DNA from: Dyadobacter fermentans DSM 18053
Lineage (GTDB): Bacteria; Bacteroidota; Bacteroidia; Cytophagales; Spirosomataceae
Assembly (NCBI RefSeq): GCF_000023125.1
Contig: NC_013037.1
Location: 5,744,501 to 5,808,500, forward strand
Reading direction: 5' to 3'
DNA length: 64,000 bases
Shown here one piece after another: positions 50,631 through 58,650 of the stretch. Every line of letters starts with the position of its first letter. Within the stretch, counting starts at the first letter, position 1. The notes under the pieces are model-generated. The model saw only the letters and a program-made list of their open reading frames with translations, searched no databases and was not told the DNA's origin. The translations under genes and the position numbers were made by a program.

Positions 50631-52126
50631 TGGGAATAATAGTTCGACAAAGCTTAAAGGCAGGAATAGGTTCCTACATCGGGGTTGGGATTGGTATTAT
50701 CAATCAAATGTATGTGTCTACCAAATTTTTGTCGGTAGAGCAACTGGCCCTTACCCGTCTTCTGTTTGAGAATAGTTTGCTTTTTGCCGCTTTTGCGCAT
50801 TTGGGTACGCCATTTATTGCGGATAAATTCTTTGGGAATTTTCGGGATGACGAGGAAGGGCATAATGGCATATTGCCTTTTTTATTAACGGTTCCGTTTA
50901 TTGGTGGGATATTGTTTGCAATCCTCTATCTCTTATGTGCGGATTGGATACGCGAATATTACTCCACCAATTCGCCATTACTCATCCAATACCACATTCT
51001 GGTGATACCGCTTACATTTTTTTGGATGTACATGGCGGTTCTGGAATCCTATTGCCGGAACAATGCGCGAATTGCCGTCCCGAATTTCATTCGGGAGGTT
51101 TTTCTGAGGCTCGGGAATATGCTGCTGATCCTCATTTTTGGGTTTGGATGGATCAGCTTTGACCTGATGCTTTATTTAACCATCGCATCGTACGGGCTGA
51201 GCGTTTTTACATTGGCTATTTACATTAAACACCTGGGAAGATGGTATTGGCGAATGCCGAACAGGAATATCCTCACCCGTGGATTAATGAGGAATATGCT
51301 GGCTTACGGCAGCTTCACATTGCTTGGCGGAATAGGCGTGAACCTCATGCTGTTCATCGACCGATCCATGCTGGCCGGCGAGCGCGGACTCATTCAAACG
51401 GGGATTTTTATCATTGCAGCATACATCGCGGGCGTGATCGAAATTCCGAAAAAAGCTATTTCCCAAATTTCAATTCCGCTGCTTTCGACATCACTTACTA
51501 AGGGTGATTTCGAGCATGTGCGGTTAATTAACCGAAAATCGGCGCTCAACCAGCTGATTGCTGGCGGGCTGTTTTTTTTACTGATTTGGAGTAGTATTGA
51601 TGAAATTTTTTACCTGATTCCCAAAGGTGAAACTTACCGGGAAGGAAAACTGGTCGTTCTTTTTCTGGCAATGGTAAAAGTATTTGATACAGCAACCGGC
51701 CTCAATACGGAAATCATTCTTTATTCGAGATTCTTCAAATTCGCGACCTATTTCATTATTGGTTCTGCTATTCTCGGCTTCTTTTTGAATGTATGGCTAA
51801 TTCCGATTTACGGTTTCATCGGAGCGGCGCTGGCCACGATGTTAACCACATTAATATATTCACTCGTAAGGCTTTTCTTCGTGTGGCGTAAATTTCAGGT
51901 GCAGCCATTTACAATTGGTACTTTGAAAGTAACTCTGGTTTTAGCACTGCTTTACCTGACTACTTTCCTTGAACCGGAATATACTTTTACGAAATGGTCT
52001 GCGATGATGGCAATAGCCGTCCGGTCGGCAGTGTTTTGTCTGGCTTATGCGATACTGATTTTAAAATTGAGAGTGTCCGAAGAAATCGAGGGGATTTTTA
52101 ACAACCTGAAAGCCCGCTTTTTATAA
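50630..52126 (+). CDS. Oligosaccharide flippase (Wzx-like, MOP superfamily)
   Basis: The 498-residue inner-membrane protein has about 12-14 hydrophobic segments and the basic loops of polysaccharide flippases. The GTG start at 50630 shares a base with the stop codon of the wecB-like gene. Characteristic positions are an early SYIGVGIGIINQMYVSTKFL and a middle FIDRSMLAGERGLIQTGIFIIA. It likely flips a lipid-linked repeat unit to the periplasm. Its base composition is lower in GC than its neighbours, as often seen for wzx genes. No polymerase (Wzy) or chain-length regulator is recognisable in the window. Confidence 0.88.
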   Translation: MGIIVRQSLKAGIGSYIGVGIGIINQMYVSTKFLSVEQLALTRLLFENSLLFAAFAHLGTPFIADKFFGNFRDDEEGHNGILPFLLTVPFIGGILFAILYLLCADWIREYYSTNSPLLIQYHILVIPLTFFWMYMAVLESYCRNNARIAVPNFIREVFLRLGNMLLILIFGFGWISFDLMLYLTIASYGLSVFTLAIYIKHLGRWYWRMPNRNILTRGLMRNMLAYGSFTLLGGIGVNLMLFIDRSMLAGERGLIQTGIFIIAAYIAGVIEIPKKAISQISIPLLSTSLTKGDFEHVRLINRKSALNQLIAGGLFFLLIWSSIDEIFYLIPKGETYREGKLVVLFLAMVKVFDTATGLNTEIILYSRFFKFATYFIIGSAILGFFLNVWLIPIYGFIGAALATMLTTLIYSLVRLFFVWRKFQVQPFTIGTLKVTLVLALLYLTTFLEPEYTFTKWSAMMAIAVRSAVFCLAYAILILKLRVSEEIEGIFNNLKARFL

Positions 52127-52158
52127 TGCATTCAAATTGAAAAATGCATTCGGCTGCA

Positions 52159-53043
52159 TCAGATCAGTTGTTTACGGAAACTGATTTTTCTGCCCATCTG
52201 AATGCGGCTTTTCACAAATTCAATATCTTTGAGATAAATCGTATTCTGAGGATTGGTGGTTGCCAGTTTTTCTAACTTCCTTTTAAAGGGATCGTAGCTG
52301 TATGGTGCAAATCCCAGGCTAAGCAGCTTATCGTGCAGGTAATTCTGCCCGAATTCGTATTGATCGGATAGGCCATTGGTTTCCATGATAATGACCCGCA
52401 GCTCCGGTCTGGCCAGTACTTCCGGCGCACCGTTTATCACATTGGCTTCGAACCCTTCCACGTCGATTTTGAGGAAGTTGACGTGTTTTTGGGCTAATAA
52501 ACGGTCCAGCGAGTTTACAGCCACCTCGGTGGTATCCCCGTGAAAGTCCTCGCCGCTGCTGATCACGTGATTGACGGCATCCAGGCTGTTGGAAAAAACG
52601 AGTACTTCCTCCTTGTCGCCCACGCCCATATTCAGCAGCTCGGCACGGTCCTGCAAGCCATTATAAGCAACATTCCGCGAAAGTTTGGAATAGGTAGACG
52701 GGATCGGTTCAAATGCAATCGCTTGTGAGCCGGCAACGCCCGCGGCCAGCACGGTATACACGCCCACATTCGCGCCCACATCTACAAAAGTGTCCTCCGG
52801 GCGCAGGTAATGCATCAGGAAAAACATTTCGTACAGGTCATACAAGCCGGTGTAGACTTGAAGTTCCGCACTGGACATGCCTTTTTCAACAACCAGCGAA
52901 GTATTTTCGACAAACGGGTAGACAATCGGATGGCGGTGCAGGCGGATGACCACGCCCCTTGTAAAGAAGGTCAGGAGCGCACTGATCTTTTTATTCTGGT
53001 TAAGCGGGTGACTCAGTATGGTCTTGATGGTCTTTAACTTCAT
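52159..53043 (-). CDS. FkbM family methyltransferase
   Basis: The 294-residue protein has the FkbM core: DTFVDVGANVGVYTVLAAGVAG for SAM binding, QAIAFEPIPSTYSKLSRNVAYNGL, and KHVNFLKIDVEGFEANVINGAPEVL. It has an N-terminal extension of 85 residues without a signal peptide. It is the second of two FkbM proteins in this locus and is only distantly similar to the first. It probably methylates a hydroxyl of the surface glycan. It lies convergent with the flippase gene and has no close partner upstream, where about 105 bp separate it from the LamG gene. Confidence 0.9.
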   Translation of the reverse strand: MKLKTIKTILSHPLNQNKKISALLTFFTRGVVIRLHRHPIVYPFVENTSLVVEKGMSSAELQVYTGLYDLYEMFFLMHYLRPEDTFVDVGANVGVYTVLAAGVAGSQAIAFEPIPSTYSKLSRNVAYNGLQDRAELLNMGVGDKEEVLVFSNSLDAVNHVISSGEDFHGDTTEVAVNSLDRLLAQKHVNFLKIDVEGFEANVINGAPEVLARPELRVIIMETNGLSDQYEFGQNYLHDKLLSLGFAPYSYDPFKRKLEKLATTNPQNTIYLKDIEFVKSRIQMGRKISFRKQLI

Positions 53044-53148
53044 TCGAATGTCAACGGTTTTCAGGCCGCGCTGGGAAATTTGAGGCTACTAATGTAGCAT
53101 ATTTGGCTGCTGTAAGCAAAATCCCGCCGCCAGCCACGGCCCGGCCAG

Positions 53149-54438
53149 CTAGTAAACGACCATCACGCTGCCTTTTTGGATCAGCTTTTCACCCGACAGA
53201 ATTCTGAATGCGTAGCTGCCCGACGGAACAACTTTGCCCCGGTAAGTACCGTCCCATTCGTGGCCGCCGCTTTTGGAAGCGTATATCACTTCGCCCCAGC
53301 GGTTGAAGACCATTAAACGGAAGTCTTTGATGCTGTCGGTGTTATAAATCTTCCAACTGTCGTTCTTGCCGTCCTCATTGGGAGTGAAAATATCGGGAAC
53401 GTGTAGCCGGGAAGTTTCTTCGGGAGGATTGGCACAGGCATTCACTTCCAGAAGTGAAATCACTTCGAATGGCTCCGGCTGGACGAAACACGAGCGATCG
53501 AAATCGACTTTAAGCCCAACGTGGATGGTGTAAGCGGCGCCTCTGTCTTCGGTGGCGAGCATGAGCTGCGCCGATGATTCCGACTGCTCCGCTCCGTCGA
53601 CTACCCATTTGAAAATTCCTCCTGGCCGGTCGGAAACTGCATTCAATGCAACCGTATTTCCGCCGCATATCGGCTTATTGTCTCTCAGGATTCCTCCTTT
53701 AACGGGTTCCTGCTGAACTTCCGGCCCCTGATAAAGGGCAGCGATTTCTTCTTCGTTGAGCGGACGGTTGTACAAGTGAATATCGTCTATCCGCGCATGT
53801 GCCGCTTGTCCTTCATTGTTGCGTGCGCCGATCGTAGCGCGGACGACGCCTGTGCCGTAAAAAGCCTTCTGGCCGTTCACGCTATTGGAACAAACCATCC
53901 GGCCATTGATATAAAAGAGGTAATCCGTCTCAGTTTTGACCAAAACCAAGTGGTACCACTTGCCTATCGGTTCAATCGAGGCGCCGGAGCAAAGTACATT
54001 GTTGGCAACGCCGAGGTAGGAGCCATGTGAAAAGCCGGTATGCCTGGAATCGGAATAATGATCGCCAAACAGAATGTGCTGGTCGCCGAAGCTGCTGCCG
54101 ACGGAAAAGAGGAACAATGCGGTGGACGGTGCCGGAATTACGTCTGGATTTACCCAGATAGAATAGGTGAATGTGTTGATTTGTAAGTCTTTCGGGCTGA
54201 TCTCGATCACGTCATCGATCCCGTCGAACTGGTAGGCAGCGTCGGGATTGCCAAAACGGTCGGTGGCGAGCTGCGCGCCGCGGACGGTGCCGTCGTTGCC
54301 CATCGGGCTGAAATCCCTGGCGTTCCCGGAAAACGGATAGCAACCGATCAGGCCGCGGTTCAGATCGACCTCTCCGTGTACGGAAATGGCGGCGCAAACC
54401 GTCAGAAACATGGTCAGGATTCCGCGCAATAGGTTCAT
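53149..54438 (-). CDS. LamG-domain protein with type B (CHU_C-like) T9SS sorting domain
   Basis: The 429-residue secreted protein has a signal peptide (about 1-22, ending VHGE). A LamG/concanavalin-like domain follows (about 28-235; YPFSGNARDFSPMGNDGT, SIWVNPDV, and ARIDDIHLYNRPLNEEEIAALYQ). A short Ig-like segment with Cys follows, and the C-terminal 90 residues form the gliding-motility-associated domain: VPDIFTPNEDGKNDSWKIYN and VFNRWGEVIYASKSG. That domain directs secretion by the type IX system, so the protein is likely on the cell surface and may bind a glycan. It lies in the polysaccharide locus but may be unrelated to it. Confidence 0.9.
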   Translation of the reverse strand: MNLLRGILTMFLTVCAAISVHGEVDLNRGLIGCYPFSGNARDFSPMGNDGTVRGAQLATDRFGNPDAAYQFDGIDDVIEISPKDLQINTFTYSIWVNPDVIPAPSTALFLFSVGSSFGDQHILFGDHYSDSRHTGFSHGSYLGVANNVLCSGASIEPIGKWYHLVLVKTETDYLFYINGRMVCSNSVNGQKAFYGTGVVRATIGARNNEGQAAHARIDDIHLYNRPLNEEEIAALYQGPEVQQEPVKGGILRDNKPICGGNTVALNAVSDRPGGIFKWVVDGAEQSESSAQLMLATEDRGAAYTIHVGLKVDFDRSCFVQPEPFEVISLLEVNACANPPEETSRLHVPDIFTPNEDGKNDSWKIYNTDSIKDFRLMVFNRWGEVIYASKSGGHEWDGTYRGKVVPSGSYAFRILSGEKLIQKGSVMVVY

Positions 54439-54535
54439 AACAATAGCAAGGTCGTCAAATAGGGAGGAATGCGGACGCCGCAGGGTGCGTCCAATCAGAC
54501 GGAAATTTAATGGGAATTTAGCGGTTACAAAAATG

Positions 54536-55528
54536 TTACAGCAAAGCCTTGTAAATAATCTTCACACACTCCCGCCCGCCGATATTCTTTTTAAACCTGG
54601 CAAGCGATGGCTTATGATTTCCGTGGTGATCGAGCGAAATCCCGAGGTCTAGGATATCTATACCATTGCACCGGCAGTAGTCATATGCGGCTTCGAAGAG
54701 CGGCAACGACGGGCTTAGTGACCGCAGTTCTTCAAGGTACGCCGAAACGAAAGTGTAAAGGATCTTATCGCTCACTTTTACAGCAATCAGGACGGCTTTG
54801 GGCGCAGTGCCCTGCCAGGCGCTGAATACGAGCATGTCCGCAGCCAAATGGTGCGCAAGATCAATCAGCCGCTCCGCTGATAAGGATAGCTGGTAGTGGT
54901 GCTGGGCGAAGCAGCGGGAAAGAAGCTGCGCGAGTTCGGGGCGGAAAATGCCCTGGTCGACGGTGACGAGCAGTCCGCTTTTTTTGCCTTTTGATAAACG
55001 GCGCCGCTCCGGTGGCTCAATTATTTGCATAAAAGCCTCACCTGCAATAGGAATATAATGATTAGAATAGGTATGATTGGGGAAAAAACCGGCTGACACG
55101 TAACTGTGGTGGCAGGTTTCATGGTCGGTTGGCGCGTAACATGCGGGCGCGGTTTTGATCACAATGGACTGTCCGCCCTGTTGCGCAATCCACTCGCGGG
55201 CGCACCGGAGCAGGAATGCCAGCCGGGCTTCGCTGCAAGGTTGCAGGGGCAGTACTCCGCCGAAAGGCGCCGAAGGTGGCGAAATCCATTCATGAACGCC
55301 TGAGAGGCAGTGGAATACGGCCAAAATGACGGCGGATTCTTTGGAAGTTAGAATAAATGAATAAATTACGTCAGAACTCTGGAAAAGGAGATTTTCCCTG
55401 TGGAAGAAGAGCCACGGTACCGTAGCGGAAAAAGGGGCGTGGGGCGCCGGGAATACATCCACGCGGCTGTCGCCGTCGGTCCAGGAGCTTAATGAAGTGT
55501 GTGTAAAATTATTACTGACCGGGCGCAA
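54536..55528 (-). CDS. FemAB/GNAT-like acyltransferase
   Basis: The 330-residue protein has a predicted double GNAT-like fold of the BioF2/FemAB-like acetyltransferase type: an early HEWISPPSAPFGGVLP loop, RRRLSKGKKSGLLV as a basic linker near residue 178, and a late CNGIDILDLGISLDHHGNHKPSLARFKKNIGG region. No signal peptide is visible. The frame has no early ATG; TTG 55528 and GTG 55462 are candidates, with a TAACTTTTG-like box overlapping the first. It may modify a polysaccharide or peptidoglycan precursor. It ends the locus. Confidence 0.7.
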   Translation of the reverse strand: MRPVSNNFTHTSLSSWTDGDSRVDVFPAPHAPFSATVPWLFFHRENLLFQSSDVIYSFILTSKESAVILAVFHCLSGVHEWISPPSAPFGGVLPLQPCSEARLAFLLRCAREWIAQQGGQSIVIKTAPACYAPTDHETCHHSYVSAGFFPNHTYSNHYIPIAGEAFMQIIEPPERRRLSKGKKSGLLVTVDQGIFRPELAQLLSRCFAQHHYQLSLSAERLIDLAHHLAADMLVFSAWQGTAPKAVLIAVKVSDKILYTFVSAYLEELRSLSPSLPLFEAAYDYCRCNGIDILDLGISLDHHGNHKPSLARFKKNIGGRECVKIIYKALL

Positions 55529-55628
55529 AAGTTATAAGATGTGTGTTAAATGTGCTCAGATCAAGGAATTTGATAAAATATTGATATACTAATTTGATAT
55601 TTTTTATGTTTAATACAATGCTGATTAC

Positions 55629-55636
55629 TATTTTTG
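55629..55636 (+). promoter_or_regulatory. -7 promoter box (TATTTTTG) for the response-regulator operon
   Basis: This exact TAnnTTTG match lies 21 bp before the 44-codon leader ORF and 152 bp before the regulator gene, so the leader ORF is probably in the mRNA. Confidence 0.55.
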
Positions 55637-55657
55637 TTAATTCATCAAATCAGTTCA

Positions 55658-55792
55658 ATGAGAATGTACAAGATTGTACTGGTTGGTAATCAGGATATTC
55701 AAACAAGGGCAATCATCATGCTGGAAATTGATTGTCCGGATTCATTTGACACCAGTAGTTTTTTACATCCATCGGACCCAACCCATCCATGA
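55658..55792 (+). CDS. 44-residue leader ORF upstream of the response regulator
   Basis: It reads MRMYKIVLVGNQDIQ... to ...PSDPTHP, and its TGA overlaps the ATG of the regulator gene (ATGA), a layout that favours coupled translation. The first 20 residues (MYKIVLVGNQDIQTRAIIML) resemble the first strand and helix of a receiver domain, whereas the rest does not. It may be a leader peptide that couples translation, or a remnant of a deleted response regulator. No family is recognised. It is not supported by homology. Confidence 0.45.
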   Translation: MRMYKIVLVGNQDIQTRAIIMLEIDCPDSFDTSSFLHPSDPTHP

Positions 55793-56409
55793 AACACATA
55801 CTGATCGCCGAAGACCACGCAGTGGTAAGAATCGGTACCAAACACCTCCTCAAATCACTAATTCCGGATTCAACTATTTCGGACGTTGACGATTTTGACA
55901 AAATTCTTCAGGAACTGGAAACAAAGGCCTATGACCTCCTGATCCTGGATATCAATATCCCGGGCGGCAATACCACCAAAATGGTCGAAACGATCCGGAC
56001 CAAATCGCCCGGTATCCGAATCCTGATGTTTTCGAGCTATGACGAACAGCTGTACGGCCTGATGTACCTCCAAGCAGGTGCCGACGGATACCTTTCGAAA
56101 GATGCGCCCGAAGAAGAGTTCAAAACCGCCGTTATGAGCGTTTTGAACAATAAAAAATACATGAGCGAAGATATGCAGCAAATGAATATCAATCGCCTCA
56201 TCAATCCGAAGGAATACATGCCGGACCCGATCGTGAGCCTCTCGCCACGCGAAACCGACGTGATGAACCTTTTGAAGGAGGGACTAGGTACCGCCAAAAT
56301 CGCAGAAAAACTGAATTTGCAGCTTTCTACCGTGAGTACCTACAAAGCCCGGATTTTTGAAAAACTGGGTGTGAAAAACATCGTAGAATTGATTACAAAG
56401 ATCAAGTAA
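55789..56409 (+). CDS. NarL/FixJ-type response regulator
   Basis: The 206-residue protein has a receiver domain (about 1-120), with an acidic pocket near HILIAEDH, the phospho-acceptor Asp in LLILDINIPGG and Lys in YLSKDAP. A LuxR-type HTH follows (LSPRETDVMNLLKEGLGTAKIAEKLNLQLSTVSTYKARIFEKL). It binds DNA when phosphorylated by a histidine kinase, which is not in the window. It overlaps the leader ORF by 4 bp, and a strong hairpin follows its stop codon. Confidence 0.93.
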   Translation: MKHILIAEDHAVVRIGTKHLLKSLIPDSTISDVDDFDKILQELETKAYDLLILDINIPGGNTTKMVETIRTKSPGIRILMFSSYDEQLYGLMYLQAGADGYLSKDAPEEEFKTAVMSVLNNKKYMSEDMQQMNINRLINPKEYMPDPIVSLSPRETDVMNLLKEGLGTAKIAEKLNLQLSTVSTYKARIFEKLGVKNIVELITKIK

Positions 56410-56426
56410 TTGCATTAATGCATACG

Positions 56427-56464
56427 AAAAAAGGTTTCTGTACCCCGTGCAGAAACCTTTTTTT
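56427..56464 (+). terminator. Rho-independent terminator after the response-regulator gene
   Basis: AAAAAAGGTTTCTG pairs with CAGAAACCTTTTTT around a 9-nt loop, and plus-strand T follow. The TrmH-like gene begins only 20 bp later. Confidence 0.85.
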
Positions 56465-56484
56465 ATGAAATCAATAAGCGTAAA

Positions 56485-57021
56485 ATGCGTAAGCTGAGTG
56501 TAGATGAAATGGGCCGGATGTCGGTCGATGAGTTCAGGGAATCGGAGAAGTTCCCATTAGTAATTGTTTTGGATAATATCAGAAGTTTGAATAACATCGG
56601 ATCGTTTTTCCGGACTGCCGATGCGTTCAGGGCTGAAAAAATAGTGCTTTGCGGATACACGCAGCAGCCGCCTCACCGTGAGATCACGCGGAGCGCGCTG
56701 GGCGCCGAAATGGCGGTGGCGTGGGAGAAAAACCCGAGCGCCGTCGACGCGGTGAATGCTTTGAAATCCCAGGGCTACAACGTGTGGTGCGTGGAGCAGG
56801 CCGAGGGTAGCGTGCTGTTGCAGGATTTTGAGCCGGCAGCGGGTGACCCCTACGCATTTGTATTTGGAAATGAGGTGGAAGGCGTGGCTGACGAGGTGAT
56901 CGCGGCATCGGATGGTTGCCTGGAAATTCCGCAGTTTGGAACCAAGCATTCGTTCAACGTTTCGGTGTCGGCGGGGATCGTATTATGGGACTATATCAGG
57001 AAAAAGATAACAGAAAAATAA
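56485..57021 (+). CDS. TrmH/SpoU family RNA 2'-O-methyltransferase
   Basis: The 178-residue protein is a SPOUT methyltransferase core without an extra RNA-binding domain. Motifs are LDNIRSLNNIGSFFRTADAF (motif 1), FVFGNEVEGVADEVI (motif 2) and CLEIPQFGTKHSFNVSVSAGIVLW (motif 3), including the knot residues. The short form suggests a tRNA target such as position 34, but the target cannot be assigned. Probably cytoplasmic. It starts right after the regulator terminator, so it needs its own promoter or read-through; no clear box was found. Confidence 0.9.
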   Translation: MRKLSVDEMGRMSVDEFRESEKFPLVIVLDNIRSLNNIGSFFRTADAFRAEKIVLCGYTQQPPHREITRSALGAEMAVAWEKNPSAVDAVNALKSQGYNVWCVEQAEGSVLLQDFEPAAGDPYAFVFGNEVEGVADEVIAASDGCLEIPQFGTKHSFNVSVSAGIVLWDYIRKKITEK

Positions 57022-57155
57022 TATGAAAAATTTGCTATTTATAAATTAATAATTGGTATTTGTAGGTTATTGTCTGGCCACAATTCAGACGCGAATTCCT
57101 CCCGTTCAGAGGGCTACGCTCCATGTATTATTAATGAATTCTTAATATCAGATTT

Positions 57156-57596
57156 ATGAAATCCGCGACCAAGAAGTTATCGACAGAGCTTGCTGAAACA
57201 CTTACCGGAAAAATTGAAGCAGTATCTGCCGGTTCGAAAAAAATAAAGAAATCGATCGAGAAAGCGGCTGCGAAACTGGCCAAAAAAGTAGCCAAATTCG
57301 AAAAGGAAAACCAGAAGAGAAAAGCGAAGGAAGCTAAAAACGCCGAGAAGAAATCGAAAGACAAAAAAGAAGGCAAGAAAAGTAAAGCCGAGAAGGCCGA
57401 AAAAGTAGCTGCATTGGTAGCAGCGGCATCGTCCAAAGCGCCGGTAGCTGCGCCCGCTAAGCCGACCGTCGGCAAGGAAGCCAGCGCGCCGAAAGTTGCT
57501 GCAAAACCTGCCGCAGCGAAAGCTGCACCTGCCAAACCGGCCGTAGCGCCGAAAACAGATGCCCCTGCGGCCGCTCCCGCTTCCGACAACGCATAA
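57156..57596 (+). CDS. Histone H1-like Lys/Ala-rich protein
   Basis: The 146-residue protein has an N-terminal helical half that is very Lys-rich (KKIKKSIEKAAAKLAKKVAKFEK), followed by a linker of EKKSKDKKEGKKSKAEKAEK and a C-terminal half with Ala/Pro/Lys repeats (APAKPTVGKE, AAKPAAAKAAPAKPA). The composition resembles bacterial histone H1-like nucleoid proteins, so it probably binds DNA or RNA nonspecifically. It ends in an acidic-neutral tail (ASDNA). The length of the repeat region could vary between strains. It may instead be an RNA-associated basic tail protein. Confidence 0.72.
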   Translation: MKSATKKLSTELAETLTGKIEAVSAGSKKIKKSIEKAAAKLAKKVAKFEKENQKRKAKEAKNAEKKSKDKKEGKKSKAEKAEKVAALVAAASSKAPVAAPAKPTVGKEASAPKVAAKPAAAKAAPAKPAVAPKTDAPAAAPASDNA

Positions 57597-57614
57597 TCAG
57601 CAGAACATTCCGTG

Positions 57615-57650
57615 CAAACGACCAGCAGCGAATCCGTTGCTGGTCGTTTG
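57615..57650. terminator. Hairpin between the H1-like gene and pgeF
   Basis: A perfect 13-bp stem (57615-57627 with 57638-57650), CAAACGACCAGCA/TGCTGGTCGTTTG, with a 10-nt loop, lies between convergent genes. It lacks a long T run on either strand, but its position supports a shared terminator. Confidence 0.65.
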
Positions 57651-57661
57651 GCATTATAAGG

Positions 57662-58432
57662 TCAATGTATCCGGCCTATCGTCACCAGCAGGCGGCCCGT
57701 CAGGCCTCGCTCGGCGCGGTGAGAGAAGTAATCGTGGTTGTGAATTACGGTTGAATAGGGCGATACTTCGATGTTCCCGGGCCTTACGCCGCTGCGTATG
57801 AGCTGGTCACGGTTGGAGGCTTTCAGGTCCACGAAAAATTTGCCGGTGGCATCGTCCCGGCGCTTGTAGTGCGCCGCGAAATGCTGCGCTACATCGTCGC
57901 CGACCTCAAAACTGCATTCATCAATACAAGTACCCACATAGCCGAAGCAATCGTCGGCCTTCGTGCCGTAGTTGGCGCTCATCACCGCCACCGTCTTTTC
58001 CACGATTCCGCCCACCGTCCCGCGCCAGCCGGCATGAATGGCGGCCACGGCGCCTGTTTTGGGGTCATAAATGAGGATCGGGGTGCAATCGGCCACGGTG
58101 ACGGCCAGCTGAATGCCCGTTACATTGGTGACGAGGGCGTCGAAACCTTCAAAACGTGCGGGCTCGGTGACGGTCACAATGTCGGTCCCGTGCACTTGAT
58201 GCGCCTTCGCAACCTGCCCGAACTGAATGCCCAATGCGCCGAAGAAAATCAGGTTGTTTTGCATGATGTTCTCGGGCGAATCCTGTGAGCCGCCGAGGTT
58301 GAGCGAGGCGTAATGGCCCGTGCTTACGCCACCGTGCCGTGTACTTTCAGCGGCAACGAGTTCAGGGAATTGGTTGAATATCTGTGGTTTGCGGAATAAT
58401 GGTTGTGGGTCGGTCGTAGGAGAAGCAGGCAT
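57662..58432 (-). CDS. pgeF: Peptidoglycan editing factor PgeF (YfiH/DUF152)
   Basis: The 256-residue protein has the multicopper-polyphenol-oxidase-like fold known as YfiH. The metal-site residues appear in HQVHGTDIV (His), VADCTPILIYDP (Cys) and IHAGWRGTVGG (His), and the CIDECSFEVG region is conserved. Family members are purine nucleoside phosphorylase/deaminase-like and also edit peptidoglycan by removing L-Ser. It has no signal peptide. A -7 box is 27 bp before its ATG. The neighbours do not suggest a pathway. Confidence 0.92.
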   Translation of the reverse strand: MPASPTTDPQPLFRKPQIFNQFPELVAAESTRHGGVSTGHYASLNLGGSQDSPENIMQNNLIFFGALGIQFGQVAKAHQVHGTDIVTVTEPARFEGFDALVTNVTGIQLAVTVADCTPILIYDPKTGAVAAIHAGWRGTVGGIVEKTVAVMSANYGTKADDCFGYVGTCIDECSFEVGDDVAQHFAAHYKRRDDATGKFFVDLKASNRDQLIRSGVRPGNIEVSPYSTVIHNHDYFSHRAERGLTGRLLVTIGRIH

Positions 58433-58459
58433 TCGTCAGCATTTATGGGGAAACGGTAC

Positions 58460-58467
58460 CAAAATTA
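58460..58467 (-). promoter_or_regulatory. -7 promoter box (TAATTTTG) for pgeF
   Basis: This exact TAnnTTTG match on the minus strand lies 27 bp before the ATG at 58432. Confidence 0.55.
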
Positions 58468-58605
58468 AACGATCGCGACGCCGGTTTCATGCCGTACCGA
58501 ATTTATTTTCATGCATCGGGGTTATCTGCGCGGGAGCACCGCCGCAGGAGCATTCCGAAATCACCGTAAAGTAGCCGGGAGACAGAATTTTGCCGATAAT
58601 TAAGC

Positions 58606-58613
58606 TAAATTTG
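58606..58613 (+). promoter_or_regulatory. -7 promoter box (TAAATTTG) for the GT2 gene
   Basis: This exact TAnnTTTG match lies 37 bp before the ATG at 58651. Confidence 0.55.
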
Positions 58614-58650
58614 CCTTCGGCGACTCCGCTTATTCAATGATACAGTGACT

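Noticed and set aside
52125..52150. AATGCATT palindrome pair after the flippase gene as a terminator
   Set aside because: The repeats could pair across a 10-bp loop but no T run follows on either strand, so it is not called.
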